A stretch of DNA of 64,000 bases from Simmondsia chinensis (lineage: Eukaryota > Streptophyta > Magnoliopsida > Caryophyllales > Simmondsiaceae), in assembly GCA_018398585.1 (NCBI GenBank), contig JAGTTD010000014.1, forward strand, positions 18,661,387 to 18,725,386, given 5' to 3'. The notes beneath the pieces are model-generated. The model worked only from the letters and a program-made list of their open reading frames with translations, did no database searches and had not been told where the DNA came from. The position numbers were made by a program, and so were the translations under genes. Positions 1 to 12,472 of the stretch are shown piece by piece. Every line of letters begins with the position of its first letter. Within the stretch, counting starts at the first letter, position 1.

Positions 1-177
1 ACTGGAGTTCAATGCAAAGGACTTATGAAGATGTTGGGATTGGACTATTCAATTGAATACAAATCTGGAAGACAAAATCTTGCAGCTGATGCTTTGTCAA
101 GGAGGCAAGAAGAAGTTGAACTTGCTGCTAGTAATGCTATTTCAGTTGCACTGCCTTCTTGGATGGAGGAGGCAGTG
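1..177 (+). pseudogene. Ty3/gypsy pol fragment, end of RNase H
   Basis: The plus frame from about position 25 reads DYSIEYKSGRQNLAADALSR, the typical C-terminal end of the RNase H domain of plant Ty3/gypsy (chromovirus-like) polyproteins. The upstream reverse transcriptase lies outside the window. The reading frame stops at a hAT insertion at 178 and resumes at about 4010 with the integrase part of the same element, so this is the left piece of a split retrotransposon. The family is clear; the exact lineage is inferred from the chromodomain-like tail further on. Confidence 0.85.
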
Positions 178-3100
178 TTGTCAAAGGCGAGCTTGGCGAG
201 AGGCGCACCAGGCGCACGGTGCACCTCCTCCCTTCATAGTAGGCGAGGCAATTCCTACAAGCGAGCAAAGGCGCACTGAGGCGCACTATTCTCGTGAGGC
301 ATGCGCCTAATCACTGAAAAAAAGCAATTATATTTTTAAAAATTAAGAAGAATAAAAACTTGCTTTAAAAAATTTAAATAATAAATCTAAAATAATTTTT
401 TTTTTTGGAAAAAAAATCTGAAATAATCTTACCCAAAAATGTTTTTAAATAATCTCCTTTTTTTAGAAGAAATCCAAAATAATCTTTTTTTTTTTAAATT
501 GATCTAAACTAATCTAAAACTGATATTATAGATCACAAAAAAAAAAATTCTAAAATTGATATTATTCTAGTATATAAAAACATGCACAATTAACTTAAAC
601 TACATTAAAAAAAAAAAAAAAAAAAAAAACCTACAAAGCCAACCTTCCAACATTGTTGCACCACTGCCGTCGTCGCTGCTTCATCTTCAGGTTAGCTCTT
701 TTTTTTTTTTTTGCTAGGTTTCTTATCTCCCTTTCTCTTCTACACTATCAGTTTCTCTTGCGGTTTTTTAAAAAAGTAAGTACCTCTGTTTCTTTGATAA
801 AAAAGGACTCTTTAGTTAAAAATAATATTTTATTATTACTTTTTAGAATGCTTTACAGCTGTTTGCACTATCTTAAACGTTGTGCCATGCAGTTTTTTAA
901 CTTTTTGAATGAATATATCATTTATTATATGATCATTAATATTATAATGTGAAGATATAATATAATTTTTTATTGAACAACTTTTTAACTAATCGTTTTT
1001 ACATTTTATTATTTTATAGGATACTATTAGAAAAAAATTAATAAAAACTAAGTATTTGAAATAGTGAAATGAATTAATGAATTTATAATTTTATTTTGAA
1101 ACAGTGAAGGGAAAAATCTTCTAGAAAGGATCCTGCATGGAAATATTCACACTTGATAGACCCTAAAAATATTACTAAGTTCAAATGTAATTTTTGTTAA
1201 AAAGTGACCAATGGGGGAGTTCGTCGAGTTAAGGAACATTTAGCCGGTGGATTTAGGAATGTTACACAATTTGAAAAATGTCCACCCCATGTACGTGAGG
1301 AGATTAGAGACTATATGCAGAGAAAGGAGGAAGACAAAAAAATGAATGAGTTGTTGCCTAATATGCCTGATGTTGATGATATTGGTTTTGGAGCTGAGGA
1401 AGAGGAGGAATGGGAGCTAGACAATACTATGAATAAAGGGAAAAGAGCAGCTAGTGAACCTAGTAGTCGGGGTGGTGGTTCTAGTGGAAGTTCTCAACAT
1501 GGAAAGGGTGCTATGTTGAAGAAGCCAAAGATTAAAGGGCCTATGGACATATTTTTTACTCTTGATCCAGAAAAAGTTGTCCAATATAGAAAACAAGGCA
1601 AAGGAAGGCAACAAACTATCAATGAAGTCTGCAGAAAGGAATTGAGGGATAAAGCTTGTAGGGATCCTGCAAGATGGTTTTATGATGCTGGAATTCCATT
1701 TAATGCAGCAAAACATGATAGTTTTGCTGTGGCAATTGAATCCATAGGGCAGTTTGGCCCTAGTATGAAGCCACCTAGTTATCATGAGTTGAGAGTTCCA
1801 CTTCTTAATAAAGAAGTACGATCAAGTTAAGAATCAAATGAAGAGCCATGAAAAGGAATGGACAAAATATGGGTGCTCTATCTTATCAGATGGGTGGCGT
1901 GACTCAGTTGTTGGAAAAGACATAATGAATTTCGTAGTAAATTATCCAAAGGGATCCATATTCGTGAAGTCCTTGGATGCATCAGACATTGTTAAGGATG
2001 CAAATGCATTGTTCAAAATCCTTGATGATATTGTGGAGCAAATTAGAGAAGAAAATGTAGTTCAGATGGTGGCTAATAATGCATCAAATTATGTGAAAGC
2101 AGGTAGACTGTTAGAAGCTAAGAGACAACATTTGTATTGGATGCCATGTGCTGCCCATTGTATTGATTTGATGTTGGAAGATATTGGAAAGATACCAAAA
2201 GTTAAGGGAGCAATGAAGAAGGCAATGTTTTTGAATGGTTTTATCTGTAATCGCACTGGTGTCTTGAATACGATGAGGAGATTTACCGGAAAGAGAGAGT
2301 TGCTTAGACTGGCCATGACAAGGTTCGCTACAGCTTTTATCACACTTAGATCCATTCACATGCAAAAAAATAATTTGAGAAAAATGTTCACTTTTGAAGA
2401 ATGGACTAGTAGTAAATGGTCGAAAGAGTCTACAGTGAAACGAGCAAATTCAATTGTTTTGATGGACAGTTTTTGGAAAAATGTTGTTTATAGTATTAAA
2501 TTAACTGGCCCACTTGTTAAAGTTCTTAGATTGGTTGATGGTGAGAGGAAACCTGCAATGGGCTACATTTATGAAGCTATGGATAGAGCGAAGGAAGCCG
2601 TTGAGAAGACTTTTAGAGGAAGAGAGGAAAACTATTCAAGGGCATTTTGAAATTATGGATGAAAGGTGGTCAGATCAACTCCATAAACCTTTGCATGCTG
2701 CAGGGCACTATCTGAATCCAGAATTCTTTTATTCTAATCGTGACTTGGAGCAATGTGAGGAAGTTATGAGCGGACTATATTAATGTATCTCACGATTGGT
2801 TCCTAGTGTAGAGATCCAAGATAAGATTACATATGAGTTATCAATGTATTGAAGTGTCCACAAAGTCTTTGGATTAGATATAGCTATCAGACAAAGAAAT
2901 AAAAAAGCATCAGGTAACAGAAGATTTCATTTAATTCATTACATAATTTGACAATTATAATATTAATAGGTCTTTATGATGTTTTTATGTAACATAAATT
3001 TTTTTAATTAAATTTTATTTAAAGGTGAGTGGTGGGCTTCATATGGATCTTCTATGCCAAATTTGCAAAAGTTCGCCATTCGTGTCCTTAGCCTTACATG

Positions 3101-4009
3101 CAATGCCACTGGTTGTGAGAGAAATTGGAGTGTTTTTCAACATGTAAGTAATTTAATATTCCGATTAAAAAAAGTAATTTAATATTGCTATTCAACTAAT
3201 TTAAATTTTTAAAATGATAATATTCTAAACTTGAAATCAATAACTTACACATGTATCTTTAATTCTTTTGCAGCTTCATAGCAAAAAAAGAAATAGGCTG
3301 CAACAAGCACGATTAAATGATTTGGTATTTGTGAAATAGAATCGAGCATTGAGGGGCCGATTCAATAGGCGGGATACAATTGATCCCATTCTTTTAAGTG
3401 AAGTCGATGATAGTAATGAATGGTTAATTGGGACAATGGATGATGATTCTGAAGATGACGAGTTTGTTTTCGAAGATGATACTTTGACGTGGAGAGCTGT
3501 TAGTAGGGCTGCTAGTGTTAATGCATCATCTCATTCTACTCGATTTAGGACAAACATGACTACATGTCTGCCCATAAGCAGACAAGCATCAACTTCTCGG
3601 CCTTCTAGTTCCAGAGTAACGCCAATTCACAACCTTATTGATGAGGATGCTTTTGAAGAAGATGAAGAGGGAGAGGCTATTGGGGTTTCTGATGGAGATG
3701 ACGAAGAAGAAAATTATGAAGAGGACAACGACTATGATTTTTAGCTTTTTGATGCCTTTTTTAGTCACGATTTTCATTAATGAACTAAATCTACATATTT
3801 TATAATTTTTTTGGTAGCTTTTATAATTTCTTTGCTCAAATATATTAGTTATAATTTATGTTAAGTATGCAATTCATTATTTTAGTGATATAAGTGATTA
3901 TATATAGCTAAGTGTGCCTAGTATCCGAGAAGCGTGCGCTTCATTTCTGCACCTCGCGCCTCGGCCCTAGAGCTCTTTTACGCCTTGGTGCACCCCGCGC
4001 CTTTGACAA
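178..4009 (+). mobile_element. hAT-superfamily DNA transposon, nested in the gypsy element
   Basis: The ends are 12-bp perfect terminal inverted repeats: TTGTCAAAGGCG at 178-189 and its reverse complement at 3998-4009. GC-rich subterminal arrays of GGCGC and GGTGCACC motifs follow inward on both sides (about 190-310 and 3920-3997). Inside is a BED-finger/DUF659/hAT-dimerisation transposase gene (1105-3744). About 310-1090 and 3745-3910 are AT-rich non-coding sequence; the short ORF at 653-952 has no coding character. Gypsy pol coding lies on both sides in the same orientation, which shows the insertion. A clean 8-bp target duplication is not visible, so small changes at the junctions are likely. 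Confidence 0.85.
1105..3744 (+). pseudogene. hAT transposase, degenerate
   Basis: Parts in order: a BED-type zinc finger (1105-1260, DPAWKYSHLID then KCNFC, later VKEHLAGG) with an in-frame TAA at 1198-1200 just after the second cysteine; an acidic/Ser-Gly linker; a DUF659 region (about 1540-2650, with ILSDGWRD and CAAHCIDLMLEDIG); and the C-terminal hAT dimerisation segment (about 3030-3145, NATGCERNWSVFQ). The last continues across a probable intron (3145-3273, GT-TAAG start and TTTTGCAG end) into LHSKKRNRLQQARLNDLV. A frameshift lies near 1830 and another near 2600, and a stop lies at 3337-3339. The tail 3349-3744 is very acidic. The family assignment is firm. This copy could not make an intact transposase. 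Confidence 0.85.
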
Positions 4010-5438
4010 TACTGGGAGGTGGTCCTTAAGTCTTATGATGGAGATGAGTTTGCTAAGAAGCATATCACTGCTTCCAGTATCAAGGGTCAATTTGATGAGA
4101 GATCTAATGTTTCTGTTGCTAATTACATTATCAGGATCAAGGGGAAGGTTTACATTGGAATTGCCACTAGTCTCAGGAAACAAGTGGTGTTGGCTTTTCA
4201 CAGTTCAGCTTGGGGAGGACATTCTGGGATTGATGGTACATATCAAAGGCTCAAGCAATACTTTCATTGGCATGGAATGAGGAAAGATTTAGTCGAGTTG
4301 GTTCAAGCTTGTGAGGTTTGCCAGCGTACAAAGAGTGAACATATGCCATATCCAGGGCTATTGCAACCTTTACCAATTCCAGATCGAGCATGGGAACACA
4401 TTAGTATGGATTTCATTGAAGGTTTGCCCAAGTCTGAAGGGAAGGAGGTTATTTAGGTAGTTGTTGATCGATTCATGAAGTTTGGACATTTCATTGCTCT
4501 CCATCATCCCATTCTGCAGAGAAGTTGGCAAGGCTATTCTTGGATAATATTTACAAGTTACATGGGCTGCCTTACTCCATCGTTTCAGATAGAGACAGGC
4601 TGTTTATAAGTAATTTTTGGCAGGAATTGTTCCTTTTGTGGGATCTTCTTTGGCATTGAGTTCTTCCTACCATCCACAAACAGATGGACAAACAGAAGAG
4701 TCAATCAGTGTGTGGAGCAGTATTTGAGAAGCATGACATTCTCTCATCCCAAGAATTGGCATAAATGGATTTCGTTGGCTGAATACTGGTATAATACACA
4801 CGCTCATTCAGCCTTGGGAATCACTCCCTTTAAAGCTTTGTATAGTTATGATCCTCTATCTCCCTTGGTGATTCAAGGTGCTACTTCGGATGTGGCTGAG
4901 GTTAATGAACTTCAAAGCCAAAGGAAGCAACTGATGCAACAGCTAAAGGACAACCTCCAAGTGGCACAATCTAGAGTGAAATTTTTTGCAGCTAAGAAAA
5001 GAACTGACAGATCTTTTAATGTTGGTGATTTTGTTTTCTTAAAGTTGCAGCCCTATAGATAGTCATCTGTAGCTATCCGCAAGAGCGTCAAGCTTAGTGC
5101 ACATTTCTTTGATCCATACAAAGTGTTGGAGAAGTTGGGAAGTGTGGCTTATAGGCCGGAACTGCCTCCAGATGCTCATATACATCCTATGTGCCACTTC
5201 TCCCTTTTGAAGAAACATGTCGCAGATGGATCTACCAGTACTGCAATCCCTCCTTCCACCTCTGTTCAAGGCCAGCTTGTGCAGTAACCAGTGGCTATTT
5301 TGGACTCTCAGGAAGGACAGCAGTGGGGAATTCATTCCAAGGAAGTGCTCATTCAGTGGGCAAACTTGAGACCTGAGCATGCAACATGGGAGAACTTGAA
5401 CTTCCTCAAATCTCAATTCCCTACCTTCCATTCTTGAG
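4010..5438 (+). pseudogene. Ty3/gypsy integrase and chromodomain-like C-terminus
   Basis: This continues the gypsy polyprotein from 1-177. It holds the HHCC zinc-binding domain of integrase (H-x-G-H near 4200-4225 and CEVCQRTK near 4310), then the catalytic core start (WEHISMDFIEGLP). A TAG follows at 4456, and the frame is broken several times through 4460-4710. Coding resumes at 4712 with the end of the core (EYWYNTHAHSALGITPFKALY) and the C-terminal GDFVFLKLQPY segment, with another stop at 5060-5062. The last part (about 5300-5438, ATWENLNFLKSQFP) looks like the short chromodomain of plant chromoviruses. Non-functional. Confidence 0.85.
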
Positions 5439-5452
5439 TCCAGAATGCTTTT

Positions 5453-5464
5453 GAGGGGAGGGTA
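5453..5464 (+). other. polypurine tract of the plus-strand gypsy element
   Basis: GAGGGGAGGGTA lies directly before a TGTTATGATACT LTR start and a few bases after the end of pol, where a gypsy PPT should be. Confidence 0.7.
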
Positions 5465-5465
5465 T

Positions 5466-5833
5466 TGTTATGATACTAAGCTATTTTAGTGTGTTTTCGC
5501 TTTGCTTGATTTGGTTTTAATAATCTTTTGCCATAAAGAGGGCTGTAAGCCTTAATTGTTTGAATTGTACTTGTGGCGGGAAGGGTGGTTGTTGGTAGTT
5601 AGGAGCTCAAGTCGTTGTTTAGTTCTTTAGTCAAGTTTGGGGGCTGTTTTAGCTTAAGGCGGTGGCTATTTTTAGTCCTAATGCTTTGTATCTCGTTTAA
5701 GCTATTCAATGAAAATATCCCAATTCTCTTCTCTCAAACCCTAACTCTCTCTACTTCTTCTCTTTTCTCTTCTTTCTCTCATCTTAATCTCTCTTCTATC
5801 ATAGGTTATGATTCAAGTTTGATCTTAAATCAT
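5466..5833 (+). repeat. 3' LTR of the plus-strand gypsy element
   Basis: The segment starts with TG directly after the PPT. It ends where minus-strand copia coding begins, so its right border is approximate. It contains a pyrimidine-rich part (CTCTC tracts at 5730-5800), as is common near the end of plant LTRs. The partner 5' LTR is outside the window, so LTR identity cannot be tested here. Confidence 0.6.
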
Positions 5834-8800
5834 AGCACTATCTTAGTCACGGGTGAACATGTATCAAAGAAGTCTATACCTTGTTTTTGAGTGTACCCTT
5901 TGGCCACTAATTTGGCCTTAAATTTGTCAATTGACCCATCAACCCTCAATTTCTTTTTAAACACCCATCTACATTGTATTGGTTTGCACCCCCTAGGAAA
6001 GTCTACTAACACCCAAGTGTTATTACTCATAATTGAGTCTAGCTCATTATTAATGGCTTCTCTCCAAAATGGAGCATCTATGGATCTCAAGGCCTCATGA
6101 TATATCTGAGGCTCTGTTTGGCACATGGAATTGAAATTGGATTGTGGAATTGCAATTCCATTGATTGGTTAAAAAAAAAGAATTGGAGGTCGGAATTATA
6201 ATTACATAATGATTCGAATCATCAAAGATTTTTGGTCAATTGAGTTAGAGTATTTCGAGTTTTAAATCAACTACGGTTAGATTTTGGTCGGAGCGGTTTA
6301 CATTGTGTTCAAGTTACTATGGTCATAAAAATTCACTTTGAGTTTGACTTATTCGAGCTTCGAGTCAAATTGGGCCTAGTATCACGTTGGATCCTTTGGT
6401 GTTTAAGTTATCTCGGATTTTTTGTTAATTGGGTTAGATCTTTTCGGGATTCAGGTTAGTTACGATCGAGTTTGAGTTCATTTAGGTCATTTCAAGCTCG
6501 TGTCATCTTAGTTTTGGGGCAAATTAGTTGTATCGTTTCGAGTCATCTTAACCTGAGTTTGAGATAGGTTGGTTCATTCTCAATTTGGTTGGGTCATTTC
6601 CACTTAGGTTCAGATTGTTTACACTACATTTAGGTCCAGTAGTTTTATTTTCTGGATTTGAGTCATCTCGAGTTTCAGGTCAATCCAGTTGGGTCACTTT
6701 GGACTTTGAGCTAAGGTGATTTTGGTCGTTTCAAGTTCAAGTCATTCGAGTTGGGTGATTTTGACGTTGAGGTCAAAATTTAAGTTGTGTCTAAATATTT
6801 AGATTTTGAGTCATCTTGGATTTGGGTTAATCAAGTAGGGTCATTTTAGGTTTTAGGTAAATGCAGTTAATATGGAATTGCAATTCCTTACCCCTAGCCC
6901 AAGAAATTGAAAGTATGATTTTTAGTTAAAATCCAGTTGCATGGAATTAGGGAATGGAATTGTAATTCTAGTTCCAGTAGGTGAACCAAACAACAGAATT
7001 GAAATTTTGGGCCCCAATTCCATGCTCCAAAACTAGCCTTAGGATCTTTCTCCAACATGAATGCATTAACAACATGCTCATCAAGTCAGGGTGTTTAGAC
7101 AAAAATGCAGTAATAAAGTTAGGTCCAAAACTAGTCTCAGTTTTAGCCCTCTTACTTCTCTTAAGTTCCTAAACCTCGATTTCAGGGGGCGAATGACTAG
7201 ATGAAGGAGTAGATGCATTAGGCAAAGAAACAGGCAATGGCATTCTTTCATGGGAAACACATGTTCGAAGAACTCGGCATCTCAAGACTCCATGATCTTA
7301 CTGAGACCAGGGCTCGAGCTATTCAAGAACATAAATCTACATGCAGCACTGTTCATAGCATAACCAATAAATGCAACATCTACTGTTTTGGGACCTATTT
7401 TACTTTTTTTAAGTTATGGTACCTCAATTTTAGCTAGACACCCCCCACACTTTGAGGTATTGAAGGTTAGGCGCATAGCCCTTACATAATTCATAAGGTG
7501 TTCTATCTATCTTCTTATATGGAACCCTATTGAGCACAAGCCATGCAAACAACATGGCTTCCCCCCAGAAGCTCAAGGGTAGGCTTGAGCTAATCAACAT
7601 AGTGTTCATCATCTCTTTAAGGGTTCTATTCTTTCTTTCGACTATACTGTTCTGTTGGGGTGTATATGGGGTTGAAACTTCATGAATAATGCCACATTTA
7701 TCACAACTCTTCTTAAGGAAGGTAGTATCGTGCTCACCTCTTCTATCAGACCTAATCTTTTTGATTTTACGGTCTAATTGGTTTTCAATTTCTGTCTTAT
7801 ACCTGAGAAACATCTCCTTAGCCTCATCCTTAGAACTCAGGAGATACACCTTGGTGAATCTCAAGTGATCATCAACAAAGGTAACATAATACCTCTTACC
7901 ACATCTACTCATGGTGTTTTTAAAGTCACCTAAGTCACTATGCACCAGTTTAAGTGGGCTAGATGTTTGTTCAACTGATTTGTCAAAAGGCTTTTTGGGG
8001 TGCTTGGCCTCGACACATATACTACATTTGTAAGGTTCGGTTAGATTACAATTGGGAATTAAACTCATTTGTTGAAACTTCTTAACCGAATTATAATTAA
8101 CATGTCCGAGTCTAGCATGCCACAAATCCAAAGACTCAACAATATAAGCAGAAGTAGATGCATTCTCATTTATTTCAACATCAAGTACAATGAGACCCCC
8201 ACTACAAAAACCATTCCCCACAAAGTTGATATTTTTGGTGATAACAAGCTTATTAGATTCGAAGATCAGTTTAAAACCAGCTTTGTTAAGCAATGTGCCA
8301 GAAACAAGATTCCTACGCAGATCAGGGACATGCAACACATTTTGCAAAGATAATAACTTTCCAGAGTTAAGTTTTAGGAGGACCTTTTCCTTGCCAAGAA
8401 CAGGGATTAAACTAGAATTGCCTATTTGCCTATGAACACACACTCCCCACATCGGCTTTTTCATACTCATGGAACAGGTTCTTATTAGTGCAGATGTGCC
8501 TCGTGGTACTAGTATCTATAACCCACTGGACCATGTTCCCAACCATATTCACCTCGGAGATCATGGCCACCAAGATATCTCCGCTTTCGGTGAAGTTGGC
8601 TTGGGGTTTGTGTTCTTTGGGCTTTTCTACTCCAAATCCCTTCTTGCAGTCTCTCGAGGTATGGCCTATCTCGCCACAGGTCCAGCATGTTCCCTTGATT
8701 TGTTTTTGTTCACCATCGGGGTTGTTCTGAGGTCTCTTGCCACATGTCTGCTTCGAGTTCGAGCTTGAGCTCGAGCCTCGGTTGGAACGTCTCTTGTTCT

Positions 8801-9473
8801 ATGGCTTCTTAAATCTGTTATTCTTTCCTGTGCTCTTAGACTCAACCAGGTTAGCAGACATAGATGAGTGTTCAAAGGACCTTTCTTTTGCTTGTTTTTG
8901 GTTTTGGTCTTTCAGATTAATAAGGGAAACTAACTCTTGTAAGGTCATGTCTTTCTTTTTGTGTTTTAGTTGAGCCTTAAAGTTTTCCCATGAAGGAGGC
9001 AATATCTCAATGAGACAATTTGCCTGAAACGTCTCACACATATTCATTCCTTCATTAAGTATGTCAGCATATGATACTCGTGGATTTGATCTAAAACAGG
9101 TTTATAATCAATCATAGCGAAAGGCAACCACTTAGCGCAAATATACTTCTTAGTAACACCTATTATCCATTCCATACTTACTATGTAAGGCCACCCAAAT
9201 TTCCTTAGCATTTTTCATCTTACTATAAATCTGGTATAGTGGGGCTGTCACGTAATGCAGTAACATTCCCCTACAGGTTCAATTATCTTTCTCAAAGTTA
9301 CGGCTCGACCTAGGAGGAGCCTTGTCACTCAAGAAGGTGTAATGGACATCAATTTGTCCGAGGAAAAACTCCATCTTATCAGACAAAATTTTATAGTTTT
9401 TCCCGTCTAAAGGTTCAGTCTTTGACATATTGGGAATGATAAAACCAGCGTTAGCCATGTTTTGATTACTCAT
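5834..9473 (-). pseudogene. Ty1/copia gag-pol, degenerate
   Basis: Read on the minus strand from 9473. Gag starts at MSNQN and includes LDGKNYK near 9400 and a second piece at 8799-9047. A CCHC zinc knuckle (CWTCGEIGHTSRDC, about 8650-8690) is followed by a protease site DTSTTRHIC in place of the usual D-S/T-G. The 346-aa ORF at 7430-8470 holds the GAG-pre-integrase (LWHARLGHVN) and the integrase core (HSDLGDF, FVDDHLRF, STPYTPQQNSIVERKNRTL). The IN-RT linker (SKRAKTETSFGPNF) is at about 7100-7170. The first part of the reverse transcriptase (WREAINNELDSI through KLVAKGYTQKQGIDF) is at 5834-6126, where the element is cut off against the gypsy LTR. Several stops and a nested TIR element break it. 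Confidence 0.85.
6110..7038. mobile_element. TIR DNA element (MITE-like) inside the copia element
   Basis: The insert separates the copia linker from the reverse-transcriptase start. The left end GGCTCTGTTTGGCACATGG matches the inverted right end GGCTAGTTTTGGAGCATGG (7015-7038), and TGGAATTG-rich inverted motifs continue inward. A second possible right end (TTCTGTTGTTTGGTTCACC, inverted) lies about 45 bp inside it. The interior (6200-6870) has no ORF and consists of degenerate short repeats built on GAGTCAT, TCGAGTT and GGGTCATTT. The superfamily is not settled: flanks CTGAGG and CTTAGG are a possible imperfect target duplication. Confidence 0.6.
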
Positions 9474-10071
9474 TTTAATAAACGAATTACAACGTAGGAA
9501 AAATATGGGCAAATAAGCAACCAAATTCTCAAATTCGAGACACCGAAACTAACTCGAGATGGGGCTAAATAAAACTTAAACAACACAGAGACAAAGCTAA
9601 ACTCAATAAACCTCTTATTACACCAACTTGACTTGAGACAAGACAATTGAACAATTGAAATTAAAAGATTCAAAGAAGAAGAATGAACCGAAGGAAGTTA
9701 CCGCACCGTGGAGTTCACCACTACCCTTAGTCGTTTATGCCCCCACTACGGTACAAACGGGATCGTCAGGCACTCTGATTCCCATGGTTAAAACGGCACT
9801 CTCGGGTGATGGATTGGAGTGCGCCCCAACTTGCTCAGTAACAATAGTAAGAACAGAGAGAATTTCAGGGGGAAGAAGAAGAAGAATTTTTGTATTTTTT
9901 TCTGGGTGTTAAACAATGCCCCAAAGCACGATATTTATAGGCAAAGAATACTTAGCGTGCAAGCAAGAATTGGTTAAGAATTGTGGGCAAGAAATCCATC
10001 CGGCCACAAATAGGAAAGTGGCGGATATGGAAGAGCGCAAAATCCGGGTACAATTAAGGTGAAACAGTTAT
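9474..10071 (-). repeat. probable 5' LTR and leader of the minus-strand copia element
   Basis: This AT-rich stretch lies directly upstream of gag on the minus strand. A TATA-like CCTATAAATA (minus strand, near 9930-9940) precedes a pyrimidine-rich stretch (TTCTTCTTCTTCCCCC near 9865-9885), as in plant copia LTRs. A matching second LTR is not in the window because the element is truncated, so LTR limits and PBS are not defined. The ORF at 9655-9912 is probably incidental. Confidence 0.4.
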
Positions 10072-10089
10072 GAAAGAAGTGGGCAAATA

Positions 10090-10232
10090 CAACAACAACA
10101 ACAACAATAGTTCCAGTGCCTCAAGGGCTTCCGCAAAAGCAAGGTCTAGGAGGGGTGGATGGACGCAACTTTCCCTCTTCAGGGTGGAGCCCTGAAGAGA
10201 GGCTATTTCTGAGGACCCCCAACCTGAGAAGC
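10090..10232 (-). mobile_element. 5'-truncated RTE-type LINE tail
   Basis: On the minus strand this ends in (TTG)n. It contains the family motifs GAGGCACTGG, GGAAGCCCTTGAGG and the CTGAAGAGGG/CCCTTCAGGG block that also occurs in the LINE copies at 49770-50946 and 58845-60136. It is flanked by an 18-bp direct repeat with one mismatch (GAAAGAAGTGGGCAAATA at 10072-10089 and GAAAGAAGTAGGCAAATA at 10233-10250), a target-site duplication. Only about 143 bp of 3' UTR was inserted. Confidence 0.8.
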
Positions 10233-10250
10233 GAAAGAAGTAGGCAAATA

Positions 10251-12140
10251 TGTGGTCAAAATGCTTACCTTGAGCACGAGCTTGTAGCCTCGAACTCGAG
10301 GTTGGGCACAAGGGAACCTCGAGCTCGAGACTAGTCCCAAAACTCCCTTGGAGTTCGTTTATGATAAGTAAAATATAATGTCCAAAAAAATAAAGGTCTG
10401 GGTTAGAGAAAGTCCACCACCACACCGTCGAGCCGGCCATACAACTCTAGGCCCCTCAAGACTTTACCAAATACAATGAGAAGGGGATATATTAACTAAT
10501 TTTCCCTTCACTACTCTTCCTATATAGGATAGAGGCAAAACATAAGATAGGAAAAATTGAAGCACACTAACCCAAAATTCCAACACTCGTGATCTCTTAG
10601 CTAAGGCTTTTATATCATGTCAAGAAGTCAACTTTTTCCAAAAGCTTAAACTGGAGAGTGGAGGCTTCGAAATAGTTTTATACTCTAGCAGTAGGTTAGG
10701 ACCATAGATCTAATAGGTTTCCGCCTAATAAGAGAATTTGAACTCTTGACCTAGCGCTTCATAAGCCGTCTAGTCTAATTCCCTTACATCTTGACCGTTT
10801 GTCCAACCCACCATCAACTACCTGTAATTGGGGGATTGTCTACAACCAGGGCATATAATATGATTTTCATTTCAGTTCCCCATCCATTTGGTTAGCAACC
10901 AAATGCAAAGGCAAATTATTGAACTTGTCAGGGTCTTTAAGCTCGACCCACCGAGTTGGCACACATGAATAAAAGCAAAGGAATGATTTTATGCTCTACA
11001 CCTACTCTATTTCATGAAGCTTCTAATTGCACGGTGCATGCAGTCGGGTATTAGTTGATCTGTATATAACCAGGTGTGGACACCTTGGTTGCTAAAAGAA
11101 GTAATGTTTGGAAGATGTTTCTGGGCATTGTCTAGTATGGAAGAATGTTTTAATGGATCTTCTAATAAGAAAACCGCACCGCAACTCTGAGGAGTTATTG
11201 GCAATCAGGGGATCTACGAGCCAACGAAGAAAACATAAATTGATGGGCTATAATCTTAAAAATCCAACGTCTGAGTTAGTGTTTGTATTTGAGTGAGGAA
11301 AAATTGAGAGAGAGAGTGGAATTATCTACCTGCATATTGAGCGTTATTTGTAGGCGTTGGAATTGTTTGCGTCACTTGAGAAGCACATATGTGAGTAGTC
11401 TAAACTTATGCCCTTAATGGGCAAACTGGATGTTTCTGGCAGCCTGGCCTTTCTTGAGGATTTTCAGACAATCTACCATGTGGTCCGGATTTAGTCGTTT
11501 GTGTGCCTTTTCCTTTGGGAAACCTGGACTTTGAGATGAGAGTTAGGCCCTTAGACGGGTGCTTTGATCTTATATTGTTGGAAGGACTTTGGCGACCTGG
11601 GTCAGTGTGATAGGGTTGTCTATGTTTGTGTGATGTGTCGTAGGCATTTTCTGAGGGAAACGTGTAGAATTTGCATTAGCTGTGTCCTCACCATTTCAAA
11701 ACTGGAGAAAATTCCTTCTGAACTTGCCATGGTGTAGGATGTTGGTGCTTCAATACTTAATGGAAGCAGGCTGCAATTGTGAAAGTCTTCATCCTTGATT
11801 TCTCTTACTATGTGGGTGAAGACTTTGGTCAAGGGGTTCAATACTACTGAGGTTGATGCCCTAGGACAAGTAAGTCGTAAGAGTCAAGTCCCCTCTACCT
11901 TGGCCATTCTCAACTCCAAGAAGAAAGATATCACTCAGAATATTGCTGGTGTTGTTCTCGAAATGATGATGTTGATCTTTGATAGGATAAATTACTTTGC
12001 TGCTTACATGTTTACAGTGCTTGACCTGTCGTCTTGAATGGAGTTTTTTGGTAGATGCTAGTTAGACTGTATGGTATCGCATTGCACTTTTTAGAGTGAT
12101 CTCGTGGACTAGATTCATTCTGTCGAAATTCTAATAGTCT
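10251..12140. other. gene-free flank upstream of the protease gene
   Basis: No recognisable coding sequence. Short ORFs on both strands (for example 11108-11296 and 11795-12037) lack known motifs. Two CTCGAG-rich near-palindromes lie at 10285-10330. GAGAATTTGAACTCTTGACC near 10730-10760 resembles an inverted Pol III B box but is too weak to call a SINE. This stretch may hold the 5' end or promoter of the downstream gene, which I could not locate. Confidence 0.4.
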
Positions 12141-12240
12141 CAATGCGATTACAGGAATTACGGTTTCCGTATCGATCCCAACAGCAGCAGGTGGCTTGCT
12201 AGCTGTGCAATGGCATTCTACTTTGCTGTCTTTTGGATCT
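12140..12240 (+). other. possible N-terminal exon of the DEG14-like gene
   Basis: The plus frame reads VSVSIPTAAGG, which resembles the VSIP motif in the N-terminal region of plant DEG14-type proteins. CAGTGGGTAACG near 12240 could hold a donor site. The match is short, and no transit peptide or ATG was identified upstream, so this is only a candidate. Confidence 0.25.
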
Positions 12241-12472
12241 TTTACAGTGGGTAACGATTTAGTTCTAAGCTTTTATGCATTACCTTATGTTATTCAAGCT
12301 CTATTTGGTTGGAGGAAAGAGATTTTCCTTTTGGAAAAATGTTCTTCTCAAAATAGTTTCAAATTAAAATATGTTTTTTAAAAATTATGCTTGTCTGGAT
12401 GAGGAAAATGATTTCATAATTTAAATTGCTAATAGGGATCACATTTGGCTGAGATCAGGTTGAACTAAGGTA

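Noticed and set aside
653..952. 99-aa ORF inside the hAT element
   Set aside because: Lies in AT-rich non-coding sequence, low-complexity hydrophobic composition, no family motif.
178..4017. Exact 8-bp target duplication for the hAT element
   Set aside because: AGGCAGTG on the left and TACTGGGA on the right do not match; the TIRs and split gypsy coding carry the case instead.
10730..10760. tRNA-derived SINE
   Set aside because: Only a weak inverted B-box-like motif; no A box, tail or target duplication seen.
11795..12037. 80-aa ORF as an upstream exon of the protease
   Set aside because: No similarity to the expected N-terminal region and no clear splice sites.
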